Source: Streptomyces sp. NBC_01716 (lineage in GTDB: Bacteria > Actinomycetota > Actinomycetes > Streptomycetales > Streptomycetaceae). From it: 64,000 nt of DNA. Positions 17,003 to 25,231 of this stretch are shown in pieces (within the stretch, counting starts at the first letter, position 1; each line of letters starts with the position of its first letter). Made by a program: the position numbers and the translations under genes. Under the pieces are notes generated by a model. The model searched no databases. It was given only the letters and a program-made list of their open reading frames with translations, and was not told where the DNA came from. The stretch lies in contig NZ_CP109181.1 of NCBI RefSeq assembly GCF_036248275.1, forward strand, positions 7,440,001-7,504,000. The letters run 5' to 3'.

Positions 17003-17028
17003 GCGGCGTGCCCCGCGGCCGGAGGCGG

Positions 17029-18714
17029 TCAGCCCTCGGCCGGTACGGCGGTGGGCATCGGCGCCGGGCTCTGGCGCTGCTGCCGTGGTTGCGGTTGCGG
17101 TTGCGGTTGCGCCTGGGCCGGTGGGCCGGGCTCCGGGTCCGGTGCGGGCGCCTGTTCCGGCCCTGGTTCCGGCGCCCGCGTGGCGGTGGCCGCCGATCCG
17201 TCGGCCGGTGTGTGCCGGTCCGGCAGCAGCTCCAGGACCGCCCGCCGGTGCGCGTCGCTCGTGGCGTCGTCGTACGGATCGGGTGTCGCGGGGACCTGGA
17301 GCCTGAGCACCGGGCCGGTACCGAGGCGCGCGTAACCCCGGCCGGTGGGGGTCTCCGGCGTGGGGATGGTGTGCGGCGGCGTGCCGAGGACCGATTCCAG
17401 CTCCTCGCGCGTGGCGGTGCCCAGCACGACCCGGGCGCGGGTGTGCGTCCGTACGGTCTCGCTGAGCGCGTCCAGGGTCTCGAACTGTTCCGCCACGACC
17501 ACCGTCACGTTCGCGGCCCTGCCGTGCCGCAGCGGCACCTGGAGCAGCTCCTGCGGATCGGGCCGCCCGTCGGCGACCGCCACATGGGCGAAGGCGCTCG
17601 GCCGGTCCAGCAGGAGCCACAGGGGGCGCTTGGTGTCCTCGGGCACCGCGTGACCGGACTGCCGGGCACGGTTGGCGGTGATCAGCCGCCGTTCCGTCTC
17701 GTTGGCGGCCCATTCGAGACCGGCCAGCGCGCCCGAGAGTCCGCGCTCCACGGCGAGAACGCCCGCACGCCCGTCGAGGCTCGCGTACTCACCGGTCCCG
17801 TTGCCCTCCACGATCACGACGTCGCCGTGCGCGAGCGCCTGGAGAGCGATCGAGCGGAGCAGACTCGTGGTGCCGCTCCCCGGGCGCCCGACGGCGAGCA
17901 GATGGGGCTCGGTCGACCGGGCACCCGTACGCCAGAGGACCGGAGGGGCGTCACGGGTCTCGTCGCCCTCCCTGACCGGAACGGTGCGCCGGACCGCGTC
18001 GGCGTCGGTGAAGCCGAGCACGGTCTCGCCGGGGGCGGTGACGAAGCGCTGGGCGGCGATGCCGGCGGGAAGCGGGGGCAGCACGCTCATGACGAGCTCG
18101 TTGCCCTCCTCGTCCCAGTCGAAGAGGTACTCCCTGCCGCGCCCGGACTTCGCGTACATCAGATGCTCGATCCGTACGCGGGAGGAGTGCTCACCGTCCA
18201 TGAAGTACGGCGGGTACGACACCCGCAGCCGGGTGAGACGCCCGTCGGCGTCGAACTCGTACTCGTCGAAGGCCTTCTCCCACTCCCCGCCGTGGGCGAA
18301 GAGCGGGTCCGGGTCCTCGGGAAGAGAGAAGTACGGCACCAGCGCCTCGTAAAGAGAGCGCAGGCGCTGAAGCTCCGCCTCGTCGGGCCCGGTCCGGGCC
18401 GGCGTACGGTCGCGGCCCTGCCAGCCGGCCACCGCCATCACCGAGATGAGGGCGAGCAGTGGTCCGTACGGGACGAGCGCGACCACCAGGACGACGGCCC
18501 CCACCAGGAACAGCGCGGGACCACGCCGGTCCTTGGGGGTGGCGGCCCATTTCCGTCGTCCCGCGCCGGCCAGCAGGCGCAGACCACGGGTGATCGTGAT
18601 CAGCGGATGGAGGACGTCGGTGGCACTGTCGGCGGCCGAGCGGGCCATCACTCGGCTGCGAGCGATGTGAGCGCTGCCGCTGCTCAGAATGCGGGGGAGT
18701 GGTCGCCGGGCCAC
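17029..18714 (-). CDS. FtsK/TraB-like membrane-anchored P-loop protein with degenerate Walker A
   Basis: 561 residues, GTG start with AGGAGA upstream. Two adjacent hydrophobic segments near residues 65-95 (ALFLVGAVVLVVALVPYGPL, LALISVMAVAGW) anchor an otherwise cytoplasmic protein. A RecA/FtsK-like domain follows: LLAVGRPGSGTTSLLRSIAL, then LWLLLDRPSAF as Walker B, and TVVVAEQFETLDALSE. The Walker A Lys is replaced by Thr (GSGTTS), so ATP hydrolysis may be lost. The last ~60 residues are Pro/Gln/Ala-rich with a QPQPQPQPQ run. Just upstream is a 64-residue membrane protein, a pairing reminiscent of the transfer and spread genes of Streptomyces conjugative elements, although this locus appears chromosomal and conserved. 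Function unknown. Confidence 0.65.
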   Translation of the reverse strand: MARRPLPRILSSGSAHIARSRVMARSAADSATDVLHPLITITRGLRLLAGAGRRKWAATPKDRRGPALFLVGAVVLVVALVPYGPLLALISVMAVAGWQGRDRTPARTGPDEAELQRLRSLYEALVPYFSLPEDPDPLFAHGGEWEKAFDEYEFDADGRLTRLRVSYPPYFMDGEHSSRVRIEHLMYAKSGRGREYLFDWDEEGNELVMSVLPPLPAGIAAQRFVTAPGETVLGFTDADAVRRTVPVREGDETRDAPPVLWRTGARSTEPHLLAVGRPGSGTTSLLRSIALQALAHGDVVIVEGNGTGEYASLDGRAGVLAVERGLSGALAGLEWAANETERRLITANRARQSGHAVPEDTKRPLWLLLDRPSAFAHVAVADGRPDPQELLQVPLRHGRAANVTVVVAEQFETLDALSETVRTHTRARVVLGTATREELESVLGTPPHTIPTPETPTGRGYARLGTGPVLRLQVPATPDPYDDATSDAHRRAVLELLPDRHTPADGSAATATRAPEPGPEQAPAPDPEPGPPAQAQPQPQPQPRQQRQSPAPMPTAVPAEG

Positions 18715-18759
18715 GTCTGTCTCCTGAAGGTGCGGAAGGTGCCGGGGGATGGAAGGCGG

Positions 18760-18954
18760 TCAGAACTTGATCCCGCCCAGGAGGCCCGCGAGGCTGGCGC
18801 CTCCGGCCGTGATGCTCGGGGCGATGGCAGTGCCCGCGAGATAGAAGCCGAAGAGCGCGCAGACGAGCGCGTGGGACGCCTTGAGTCCGTCCTTCCTGAA
18901 GAAGAGGAAGACGATGATTCCGAGCAGCACGACGCCTGACATGGACAGGATCAT
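18760..18954 (-). CDS. Small membrane protein (64 aa)
   Basis: 64 residues beginning MILSMSGVVLLGIIVFLFF, with one N-terminal transmembrane segment, a short RKDG turn, a second segment (ASHALVCALFGFYLAGTAIA) and a Gly/Ala-rich tail. AGGAG lies nine bases before the ATG. It overlaps (ATGA) the stop of a 16-codon leader frame and is 45 bases upstream of the FtsK-like gene, with which it probably forms an operon. Its size and topology recall SpdB/SpdD-type spread proteins, but I cannot prove homology. Confidence 0.65.
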   Translation of the reverse strand: MILSMSGVVLLGIIVFLFFRKDGLKASHALVCALFGFYLAGTAIAPSITAGGASLAGLLGGIKF

Positions 18955-19001
18955 GAGGGGTTCTCCTGGTCGAGGGGGACAGTCACCATGAGTTGTTCCA
19001 T
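18951..19001 (-). CDS. Possible 16-residue leader peptide
   Basis: ATG at complement 18999-19001 opens MEQLMVTVPLDQENPS and stops in TGA overlapping the ATG of the 64-residue membrane protein (ATGA). A GTGAG lies close upstream. The overlap suggests translational coupling, but the frame is too short for codon statistics. Confidence 0.3.
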   Translation of the reverse strand: MEQLMVTVPLDQENPS

Positions 19002-19039
19002 GCTCACAGTAAGTATCTATGTGATAAAAGGTGCAAGTG

Positions 19040-19062
19040 AGTGAAATTCATGGAATTTCACT
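19040..19062. promoter_or_regulatory. AT-rich palindrome upstream of the FtsK-like operon
   Basis: A perfect 10-bp inverted repeat AGTGAAATTC-atg-GAATTTCACT in an unusually AT-rich block (about 19005-19065) of an otherwise very GC-rich window. It sits about 40-60 bases upstream of the leader/membrane-protein start and faces the ankyrin gene on the other side, a plausible operator for a dimeric regulator. Confidence 0.5.
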
Positions 19063-19207
19063 TGACCGGCGGACAGTGCGGCCCCGCGCGCCGCTTGCTA
19101 CGGCCTCTGTCGCTTCGGAGCGTCCTACGGGGCAGTAATCTGTCGATTCACCCGTACGGCCGCGCGGTTGTACGTCCCAGGTCAGCGGCATGAGAGGCGG
19201 TTCACCG

Positions 19208-19675
19208 ATGAGCGAGGCCCCGGACAACGCGGCTCCGGCCGGCGCGACCGAGCAGGGCGCCGCTCCCGACGGTGGGGTTCCGGACGGTGGCGTTCCCGAC
19301 AGCGACGTCGTCGAACTGGCGACGAAGGTCTTCGACCTCGCGCGCCGCGGCGACACCGAGCCGCTCGCCGCCTACGTCGACGCCGGTGTCCCCGCGAATC
19401 TCACCAACGACCGGGGCGACTCCCTGGTCATGCTCGCCGCCTACCACGGCCACGCGCCCACCGTCGCGGCGCTGCTCTCGCGCGGCGCCGATGCCGACCG
19501 CGCCAACGACCGCGGGCAGACGCCACTGGCCGGCGCCGTCTTCAAAGGAGAGGACGCCGTGATCCGCGAGCTGCTCGGCGGCGGGGCCGATCCGGCCGCC
19601 GGAACACCATCCGCCGTGGATACAGCGCGGATGTTCGGGAAGACGGACCTGCTGGAGCTGTTCGGAGCGCGGTGA
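19208..19675 (+). CDS. Ankyrin-repeat protein
   Basis: 155 residues from the ATG at 19208. After a disordered Gly/Ala/Pro-rich N-terminus of about 35 residues come two to three ankyrin repeats: LARRGDTEPLAAYVDAGV, NDRGDSLVMLAAYHGHAPTV, NDRGQTPLAGAVFKGEDAVI, and a final capping repeat ending MFGKTDLLELFGAR. Ankyrin repeats mediate protein binding; the partner is unknown. No signal peptide or membrane segment. Monocistronic; 19676-19881 downstream holds only a doubtful 32-codon frame before the HEAT-repeat gene. Confidence 0.85.
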   Translation: MSEAPDNAAPAGATEQGAAPDGGVPDGGVPDSDVVELATKVFDLARRGDTEPLAAYVDAGVPANLTNDRGDSLVMLAAYHGHAPTVAALLSRGADADRANDRGQTPLAGAVFKGEDAVIRELLGGGADPAAGTPSAVDTARMFGKTDLLELFGAR

Positions 19676-19724
19676 AGGTGAGGCGTCGTAAATGTGGTCG
19701 CGGTGGCGAAATGGGTGGGTCATC

Positions 19725-19823
19725 ATGACGTCGGGCCCGGAAGGGGCCACCGACGAGAGGCAGAGGAAGATGGTCTACACCAAGCAGAAGACGACGGCCG
19801 AGCGATGTTGTCGCGCGGCCTAG
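19725..19823 (+). CDS. Possible 32-residue peptide
   Basis: An ATG at 19725 with GGGTGGG upstream opens a 32-residue basic frame (MTSGPEGATDERQRKMVYTK...) ending in a Cys pair. It lies alone between the ankyrin and HEAT-repeat genes. Codon use is mostly G/C-ending. Not recognised; weak call. Confidence 0.2.
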   Translation: MTSGPEGATDERQRKMVYTKQKTTAERCCRAA

Positions 19824-19881
19824 GCAGCCTAGGCATCCCCACTCCCCGGTTGCGTCGACAGCTTGATGTGAGGCTCTCCCC

Positions 19882-21300
19882 ATGTTCGATCCAGTCATAG
19901 CGCCGAGCGGCACACTGCTCGGCCTGCTGCAAAGGGGGCGCGGCGACGGCACACTGCACGCGCTGGCCGCACCCCGCGCCGAGGCGCTCAACGCCCTCAA
20001 CCACTGCGTCATGAACGACCCCCGCCACGACTGGCAGGTCGAGAACCGCTCCCTGTACTTCGCGCGTCTCTATCTGGACCTCCACGGAGATCTCGAACCG
20101 CTCGAACACCACCTCTTCCGTGCCGAGGACCACTTCGACACCGAGGAGTCACGTACCGGACTCTCCCTCGCCGTACTGGGCCACCTCGCCTCCTACGGAA
20201 GGGACGACGCCCTGGCCCTCCTGCGCCGCTACGCCGCGTCGGGATCCAACTGGACCTGGGCGCTCGACGAGCTGGCCCTGCGCGACGACGACGCGGGTCT
20301 GCGGTCGCTCGCCCCGCGCATCCTCGCGAGATTCCCCACCACACCCGAGGGCGACGCCGAACTGGCCACCGCCCTCCAGGGCGCCTTCGAGCCCCGGCCC
20401 TGGCGGCTGTGGGCCGACGATCCGCGCGAGGCGGTCGCCACCCGCGTCAGGGCCGCGCGGGAACAGGGCTCCTTCGACCGATGGCAGCGGCAGCTGCGGC
20501 CGAGCGGACCGCGCCCCGGCTGGAGCGTCCGGGCAGTCTTCGAATGGGCGCAGGACGGCCTCGAACGAGGCACGACCCTGCACGTACCCGCGGCGCGGTG
20601 CCTGACCGCCGTCGCCGGACCCGACGACCGCGCCGAGATCGTCGAGGCAGGTCGCAGCGGCCCCGACGGCGCACGCTCCGCGGCGCTGCACTATCTCGCC
20701 GAGGCCCGCGATCCCGCCGTGCTCGACCTGATCGAGACCGCGGCGGCCGACCCGTCGGAGAGCCTCGCCGGAGCCGCCGTCGCCGCCTTCGAGCGGATGT
20801 GCGGCGAGGCCGCCGTCGACCGGGCGCGCGGCTGGGTGCACCGGCCCGACGCCCTCGGCGCCTCCGCGGCGGGTGTCCTCGCCGCCCGGGGCGGCCCCCA
20901 GGACGCCCAACTGGTGCTCGGCGCCCTCCGGGAGGCCGTACGGTCCGACGGGCCCGACACGCCCCGCCTGTGGACCCTCGTGGACGGCACAGGCCGGCTC
21001 GGCATCGGCTGCGCGGCGCCCGTCCTGCGCCATGTGTACCGCGAGACCGCCTCCTCACAACTGCGCGGCCGTACGGCCAGGGCGCTGGCGGTCACCGACC
21101 CCTCGTTCCCCACGGGATTCGCCGTCGAATGCCTCTGGGACTGCGAGGAGACCACCAGAGAGGTCGCCGCGCGGCACGCGGAGACCGGTGACGTACGAGT
21201 GGCCGACAGGCTGCGCCGGCTGGCGGCTGATCCGGCCGAGGAGGCCGAGGTGCAGACCGCCGTACGGAGCCGGATCGGGCCCGACGCGCCCGCCGTCTGA
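19882..21300 (+). CDS. HEAT-repeat-like protein
   Basis: 472 residues with an all-helical, Ala/Leu/Arg-rich composition and repeated helical pairs such as LSLAVLGHLASYGRDDALAL, SAALHYLAEARDPAVLDLIE and TARALAVTDPSFPTGFAVEC, consistent with HEAT-type solenoid repeats over most of its length. GTGAGG precedes the ATG. No catalytic motif, signal peptide or membrane segment. Probably a protein-interaction scaffold. Transcription likely ends at the hairpin just after the stop. Confidence 0.75.
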   Translation: MFDPVIAPSGTLLGLLQRGRGDGTLHALAAPRAEALNALNHCVMNDPRHDWQVENRSLYFARLYLDLHGDLEPLEHHLFRAEDHFDTEESRTGLSLAVLGHLASYGRDDALALLRRYAASGSNWTWALDELALRDDDAGLRSLAPRILARFPTTPEGDAELATALQGAFEPRPWRLWADDPREAVATRVRAAREQGSFDRWQRQLRPSGPRPGWSVRAVFEWAQDGLERGTTLHVPAARCLTAVAGPDDRAEIVEAGRSGPDGARSAALHYLAEARDPAVLDLIETAAADPSESLAGAAVAAFERMCGEAAVDRARGWVHRPDALGASAAGVLAARGGPQDAQLVLGALREAVRSDGPDTPRLWTLVDGTGRLGIGCAAPVLRHVYRETASSQLRGRTARALAVTDPSFPTGFAVECLWDCEETTREVAARHAETGDVRVADRLRRLAADPAEEAEVQTAVRSRIGPDAPAV

Positions 21301-21305
21301 ACCGC

Positions 21306-21333
21306 GCCCCGCCCGGGACGCGCCGGGCGGGGC
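21306..21333 (+). terminator. Intrinsic terminator hairpin
   Basis: A perfect 11-bp stem GCCCCGCCCGG/CCGGGCGGGGC (21306-21316 with 21323-21333) and six-base loop, five bases after the HEAT-repeat gene. The remaining 21334-21582 holds no supported gene and should contain the promoter of the glycosyltransferase operon. Confidence 0.65.
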
Positions 21334-21582
21334 AGCACCTTTCCGCACGGGTCTCACGGGCGGGTCCCGGGGGTGGCCGGCGGGTTCTACCGGGCAGGTA
21401 TGGCCGTACGGACTCCACCAGGTGAACCGCCTGGCGCACGCCGGTTGCGATCAGGGGCGCGAACGGCCGTGAGGCCGTCGAAGTTCCGCTCAGGCCCTCG
21501 AAACACCAATGCTCACGGGACGTTTTCCACACGGAAAGATCCACGTTGGCGGGACCACCCTCGGTACGGCGAGAACACGGGT

Positions 21583-22782
21583 ATGCGTGTCGTCATCGTC
21601 ACCGAATCCTTCCCGCCCGATGTGAACGGCGTGGCGCACTGCGCCCTCCAGACCGCCCGGCACCTCGTCGCACGCGGCCATGACCCGCTCGTCATCGCAC
21701 CGGCCTCGTCGGCAGCCGCTTCGGCGGCTGCCGAGGCCGCATCCCCGTCCCCCTCCGCCTCCTTCTCCCCGTCCCCGCGCACCACCTCTCCCCGCAAGTT
21801 CGATTTCGACGCACCATGCCCCGTGGTGCGTATCCCGTCCCTTCCCCTGCCCGGCTATCCCCAGGTACGCGTCGCTCTCCCCAGCCGCCGGGTCGCCGCG
21901 ACCCTCGCGGCGCACCGGGCGGACGTCGTGCACCTCGCCGGGCCGTTCGTCCTCGGTGTACGCGGCATGGCCGCAGCCGCACGGCTCGGTATCCCCGCCG
22001 TCGCCGTCTACCAGACCGACCTCGCCGGCTACGCGCGTACGTACATAAACGCGGGCGAGGCCGCCGCCTGGCGCCGGCTGCGCGCCGTGCACAGCGCGGC
22101 GGACCGCACCCTCGCCCCGTCCAGCGCCGCCATGAAGGACCTTGAGGAGCACCGCGTGCCGCGCGTCAGGCTCTGGCCGCGGGGGGTGGACACCGACAGG
22201 TTCCGTCCCGAGCTGCGCGACGACGAACTGCGTCGCCGTCTCGCCCCCAACGGCGAGATGATCGTCGGATACGTCGGCAGGCTCGCGCCCGAGAAGCACG
22301 TCGAACTCCTGTCCGGTGCCTGCGGGCTGCCCGGCGTCCGTGTCGTGGTCGTCGGGGACGGGCCGAGCGAGCCGTCCCTGCGCGCGACACTCCCCGGCGC
22401 CGTATTCCTCGGCCGCAGGACCGGAGACGAACTGGCGAGGATCTTCGCCTCGTTCGACGTCTTCGCGCACACCGGGCCCTACGAGACGTTCTGCCAGACC
22501 GTCCAGGAGGCCATGGCCAGCGGCACACCGGTGGTCGCGCCCGCGGCGGGCGGACCGCTCGACCTGGTCGACCACGGCCGCACCGGACTGCTGGTCCCGC
22601 CGCACGACGCGCGGGCCGTCACCGGCGCGATCAGGGACCTCCAGGCCGCCCCGGAACTGCGCGCCTCCTACGGACGCACGGCGCGCGCCACGGTCGAGGG
22701 CCGTACGTGGGCGGTGGTGGGCGACCAACTGCTCGACCACTACGCAGAGGTACTCGGCGAGCGCACGGCGGTGGTCGCATGA
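21583..22782 (+). CDS. GT4 glycosyltransferase (MgtA/PimB-like mannosyltransferase)
   Basis: 399-residue retaining glycosyltransferase with a GT-B fold. The N-terminus RVVIVTESFPPDVNGVAHC is typical of actinobacterial GDP-mannose-dependent alpha-mannosyltransferases (MgtA, PimB). The C-terminal donor domain shows VGYVGRLAPEKHVELL and the EX7E motif GPYETFCQTVQEAMASGTPV. A Ser/Ala/Pro-rich insert of about 40 residues (around residues 45-80) is unusual and probably a disordered loop. The stop overlaps the start of a second GT4 gene as ATGA. Acceptor unknown; a glycolipid is the likeliest from family knowledge. Confidence 0.87.
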   Translation: MRVVIVTESFPPDVNGVAHCALQTARHLVARGHDPLVIAPASSAAASAAAEAASPSPSASFSPSPRTTSPRKFDFDAPCPVVRIPSLPLPGYPQVRVALPSRRVAATLAAHRADVVHLAGPFVLGVRGMAAAARLGIPAVAVYQTDLAGYARTYINAGEAAAWRRLRAVHSAADRTLAPSSAAMKDLEEHRVPRVRLWPRGVDTDRFRPELRDDELRRRLAPNGEMIVGYVGRLAPEKHVELLSGACGLPGVRVVVVGDGPSEPSLRATLPGAVFLGRRTGDELARIFASFDVFAHTGPYETFCQTVQEAMASGTPVVAPAAGGPLDLVDHGRTGLLVPPHDARAVTGAIRDLQAAPELRASYGRTARATVEGRTWAVVGDQLLDHYAEVLGERTAVVA

Positions 22783-24245
22783 GTGGCACAGGCGACTCCG
22801 GCGGCATACGGATCGTACGGCTGGCCAACTTCGTCACCCCGGCCTCCGGCGGCCTCAGGACCGCGCTCCAGGAGCTCGGCACGGGCTACCGGGCCGCCGG
22901 GCACGAACCGGTCCTGATCGTCCCGGGCGAGCGCCCGAGCGACGTGGACACGGCACAGGGACGAGTCATCACCCTGGCCGGAGCTGTGCTGCCCGGCACC
23001 GGCGGCTACCGCGTACTGACCAGCCGCCGGCGCCTGGGCGCCCTGCTCGAATCCCTCGCCCCGGACCGCCTGGAGGTCTCCGACCGCACCACCCTGCGGT
23101 GGACGGGGGAGTGGGCGCGCCGCCGCCGGATCCCCTCCGTCATGGTGTCCCACGAGACGGCCGACGGGGTGCTGCGCACCTGGGGCGTACCGGACTCGGC
23201 GGCCGAACGGGCCGCCGACCGGCTCAACCGGCGCAGCGCCTGGGCGTATTCACGGATCGTGTGCACCACCGAGTGGGCCGAGCGCGAGTTCGTCCGGATC
23301 GGCGCGCGCAACGTGGTGCGCGCGCCGCTCGGTGTCGATCTGGTGCGCTGCCGGCCGGACCGGCGCCGTGAGGCTCTGCGCGCCAAGTACGCGCGCGGGG
23401 CCGACGTCCTGCTGCTGCTCTGCTCACGGCTCTCCGTGGAGAAGCGCCCGGCCGCCGCCATCGACGCCCTCGCGGTGCTCATCGGCCGCGGTGTGCGGGC
23501 GTCGCTGGTGGTCGCCGGTGACGGCCCGCTGGCGGGCGCGCTGGCGCGCCGGGCGCGCGAGCGGCAGCTGCCCGTGGAGTTCCTCGGGCACGTGGGCGAC
23601 CGGGAGGAGCTGGCGCACCTCCAGGCATCCGCGGACATCTGTCTGGCGCCCGGCCCTGCCGAGACGTTCGGCCTGTCCGCGCTCGAAGCCCTCGCCAGTG
23701 GCACGCCCGTGGTCTCCAGTGCGACATCGGCTCTCCCGGAGATCCTGGGCCCGGCGGGCTGCACGGCGGCGGACACGCCGAGGGCGTTCGCCGACGCCGT
23801 ACAGGAACTCCTCGCCCGTCCGGAGGCCGCGCGGCGCGCGGCGGCACGGGCGCGGGCCGAACTCTTCAGCTGGGACCGGGCGGTGGCGGCCTTCCTGGCG
23901 GCGCACCAAGCGCCGGTGCTCACGGGACAGGACGCGCCTCCTGCGGAGAAGTCCGTCGTCGCGCCGCAGGGCGGCGGCGGGGCGGCACAGGGCGCTGTCG
24001 TGCCGCCTGCGGCGACGGGCCCGTCGGTCGTGGGCGCGGCTGTCGTGGGTACGACCGTGCCGTTCGTGCCCGCCGTCATGCCTGATGCCGTGCCCGCGAC
24101 ATCGGAGTCGCCCCTCGCGGCGTCGTCGGTGCCGTTGGTGCCCTCCGTGCCGTTCGTCCCGCGCCTTCCGGCCGGCAGGTCCGTCACATCCGTCACGTCC
24201 ATTTCGGCGGGGCCGGTGCTGCCCCCGAACGGGGGTGCTTCATGA
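22779..24245 (+). CDS. GT4 glycosyltransferase with low-complexity C-terminal extension
   Basis: 488 residues. Residues 1-380 form a GT-B glycosyltransferase: IVRLANFVTPASGGLRTALQ at the N-terminus, CSRLSVEKRPAAAIDAL at the start of the donor domain, and PAETFGLSALEALASGTPVV as EX7E. The last ~105 residues are a Val/Pro/Ala/Ser-rich tail with repeated VP motifs (VPLVPSVPFVPRLP), absent from ordinary family members and probably disordered. It overlaps its neighbours on both sides by ATGA, so it is translated with the upstream GT4 and the downstream SGNH hydrolase. Confidence 0.85.
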   Translation: MSGTGDSGGIRIVRLANFVTPASGGLRTALQELGTGYRAAGHEPVLIVPGERPSDVDTAQGRVITLAGAVLPGTGGYRVLTSRRRLGALLESLAPDRLEVSDRTTLRWTGEWARRRRIPSVMVSHETADGVLRTWGVPDSAAERAADRLNRRSAWAYSRIVCTTEWAEREFVRIGARNVVRAPLGVDLVRCRPDRRREALRAKYARGADVLLLLCSRLSVEKRPAAAIDALAVLIGRGVRASLVVAGDGPLAGALARRARERQLPVEFLGHVGDREELAHLQASADICLAPGPAETFGLSALEALASGTPVVSSATSALPEILGPAGCTAADTPRAFADAVQELLARPEAARRAAARARAELFSWDRAVAAFLAAHQAPVLTGQDAPPAEKSVVAPQGGGGAAQGAVVPPAATGPSVVGAAVVGTTVPFVPAVMPDAVPATSESPLAASSVPLVPSVPFVPRLPAGRSVTSVTSISAGPVLPPNGGAS

Positions 24246-25231
24246 CCGTGTACGCGAACCCCGGGGCGCCGCCCGGGGCCGCTGTCTCCGCGCGGCCCTC
24301 CGTACCGAGGCCGCTGCGGTTCGCCGCCCTCGGTGACTCGCTCACCGCGGGCGTGGGAGACCGCGTGGACGGCGGCTGGCGCGGCTGGGCCGTCCTGCTC
24401 GCCGAGGCGCTCGCGCCGGCCGACGGAAACGTCGGCCGGCCGGCCGACCGGCCCGGCGGCCGCAAGGCGAAGGGGGCGGCCGGAGCCGAACCCGCCCCCA
24501 CCTTCCGCAACTTCGCCACCAGCGGCGCCCTGACCCGCCACGTACGCGAGCAGCAGGCACCCGCCGCGCTCGCGTTCGCGCCCGACATCGCCTCCGTCGT
24601 CGTAGGCGTCAACGACACACTCCGCCGGGCCTTCGACATCGTCGCCATCGCCCGCGCCCTCGACGAGGTCTGCGCGGCCCTCACGGCGCGCGGCACGGTC
24701 CTGCTCACCGCGTGCCTCCCGGACCCCGGCATCATGCTCGGCCTGCCCGCGCCGCTCGCGAGACCGCTCGCGCGCAGACAGCGCGCGGTCAACGCCCTCG
24801 CGCACGAGCTCTCCGCGCGGTACGGCGCGATCCATCTGCACGCCGCCGACCCGGAGTGGGTCGCCGACCGCACCCTGTGGAGCGCAGACCGGCTGCACCC
24901 CGGCGAACGCGGCCACCGGATGATCGCCGCGCAGTTCCACGCGATGCTCACCGCGCGCGGCCTGACCCTGGGCCCGCCACCGCCCCAGGAGCCCGAACGG
25001 CCGCAGCCCACCCGCACGGAGGCGCTGCTGTGGATGGCGACGGCGGGCGCCGGCTGGATGGTGCGAAGAAGCACCGACCTGCTGCCCGAACTGCTGTGGC
25101 TGGCCGGCTCCGAGATGCGGCATCTGGCGCGCGGCACCGCCAACCGTCTCGACGCGCGCGCCGAACACGCGCTCACTCGTGCCCTGACAGCACTGCCGCC
25201 GGTCACTCCCCTTGCCAGAATGGGGGAATGA
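24242..25231 (+). CDS. SGNH/GDSL-family hydrolase
   Basis: 329-residue esterase/lipase-type hydrolase. Block I GDSLTAGVGD carries the nucleophile Ser, NFATSGA supplies block II, GVND block III, and DRLHPGERGHRMIA block V with the catalytic Asp and His. No signal peptide, so probably cytoplasmic or membrane-associated. Compared with usual 220-260-residue relatives it has a C-terminal extension of about 80 residues containing Trp-rich helices (LLWMATAGAGWMVRR). Position after two glycosyltransferases suggests acyl-group removal from a glycolipid or glycan intermediate; this is inference. Confidence 0.82.
   Translation: MTVYANPGAPPGAAVSARPSVPRPLRFAALGDSLTAGVGDRVDGGWRGWAVLLAEALAPADGNVGRPADRPGGRKAKGAAGAEPAPTFRNFATSGALTRHVREQQAPAALAFAPDIASVVVGVNDTLRRAFDIVAIARALDEVCAALTARGTVLLTACLPDPGIMLGLPAPLARPLARRQRAVNALAHELSARYGAIHLHAADPEWVADRTLWSADRLHPGERGHRMIAAQFHAMLTARGLTLGPPPPQEPERPQPTRTEALLWMATAGAGWMVRRSTDLLPELLWLAGSEMRHLARGTANRLDARAEHALTRALTALPPVTPLARMGE

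Noticed and set aside
17085..17125. Short tandem repeat GGTTGC
   Set aside because: It is simply the coding sequence of the Gln-Pro run in the C-terminal tail of the FtsK-like protein.
15895..18939. 1014-codon forward open frame
   Set aside because: Runs out of frame through the MocR gene and antisense through the FtsK-like gene; Arg/Gly/Pro-rich nonsense composition.
24712..25227. N-terminal extension of the oxoprolinase frame
   Set aside because: Overlaps the SGNH hydrolase out of frame; the ATGA-coupled start at 25228 begins the recognisable HyuA domain.
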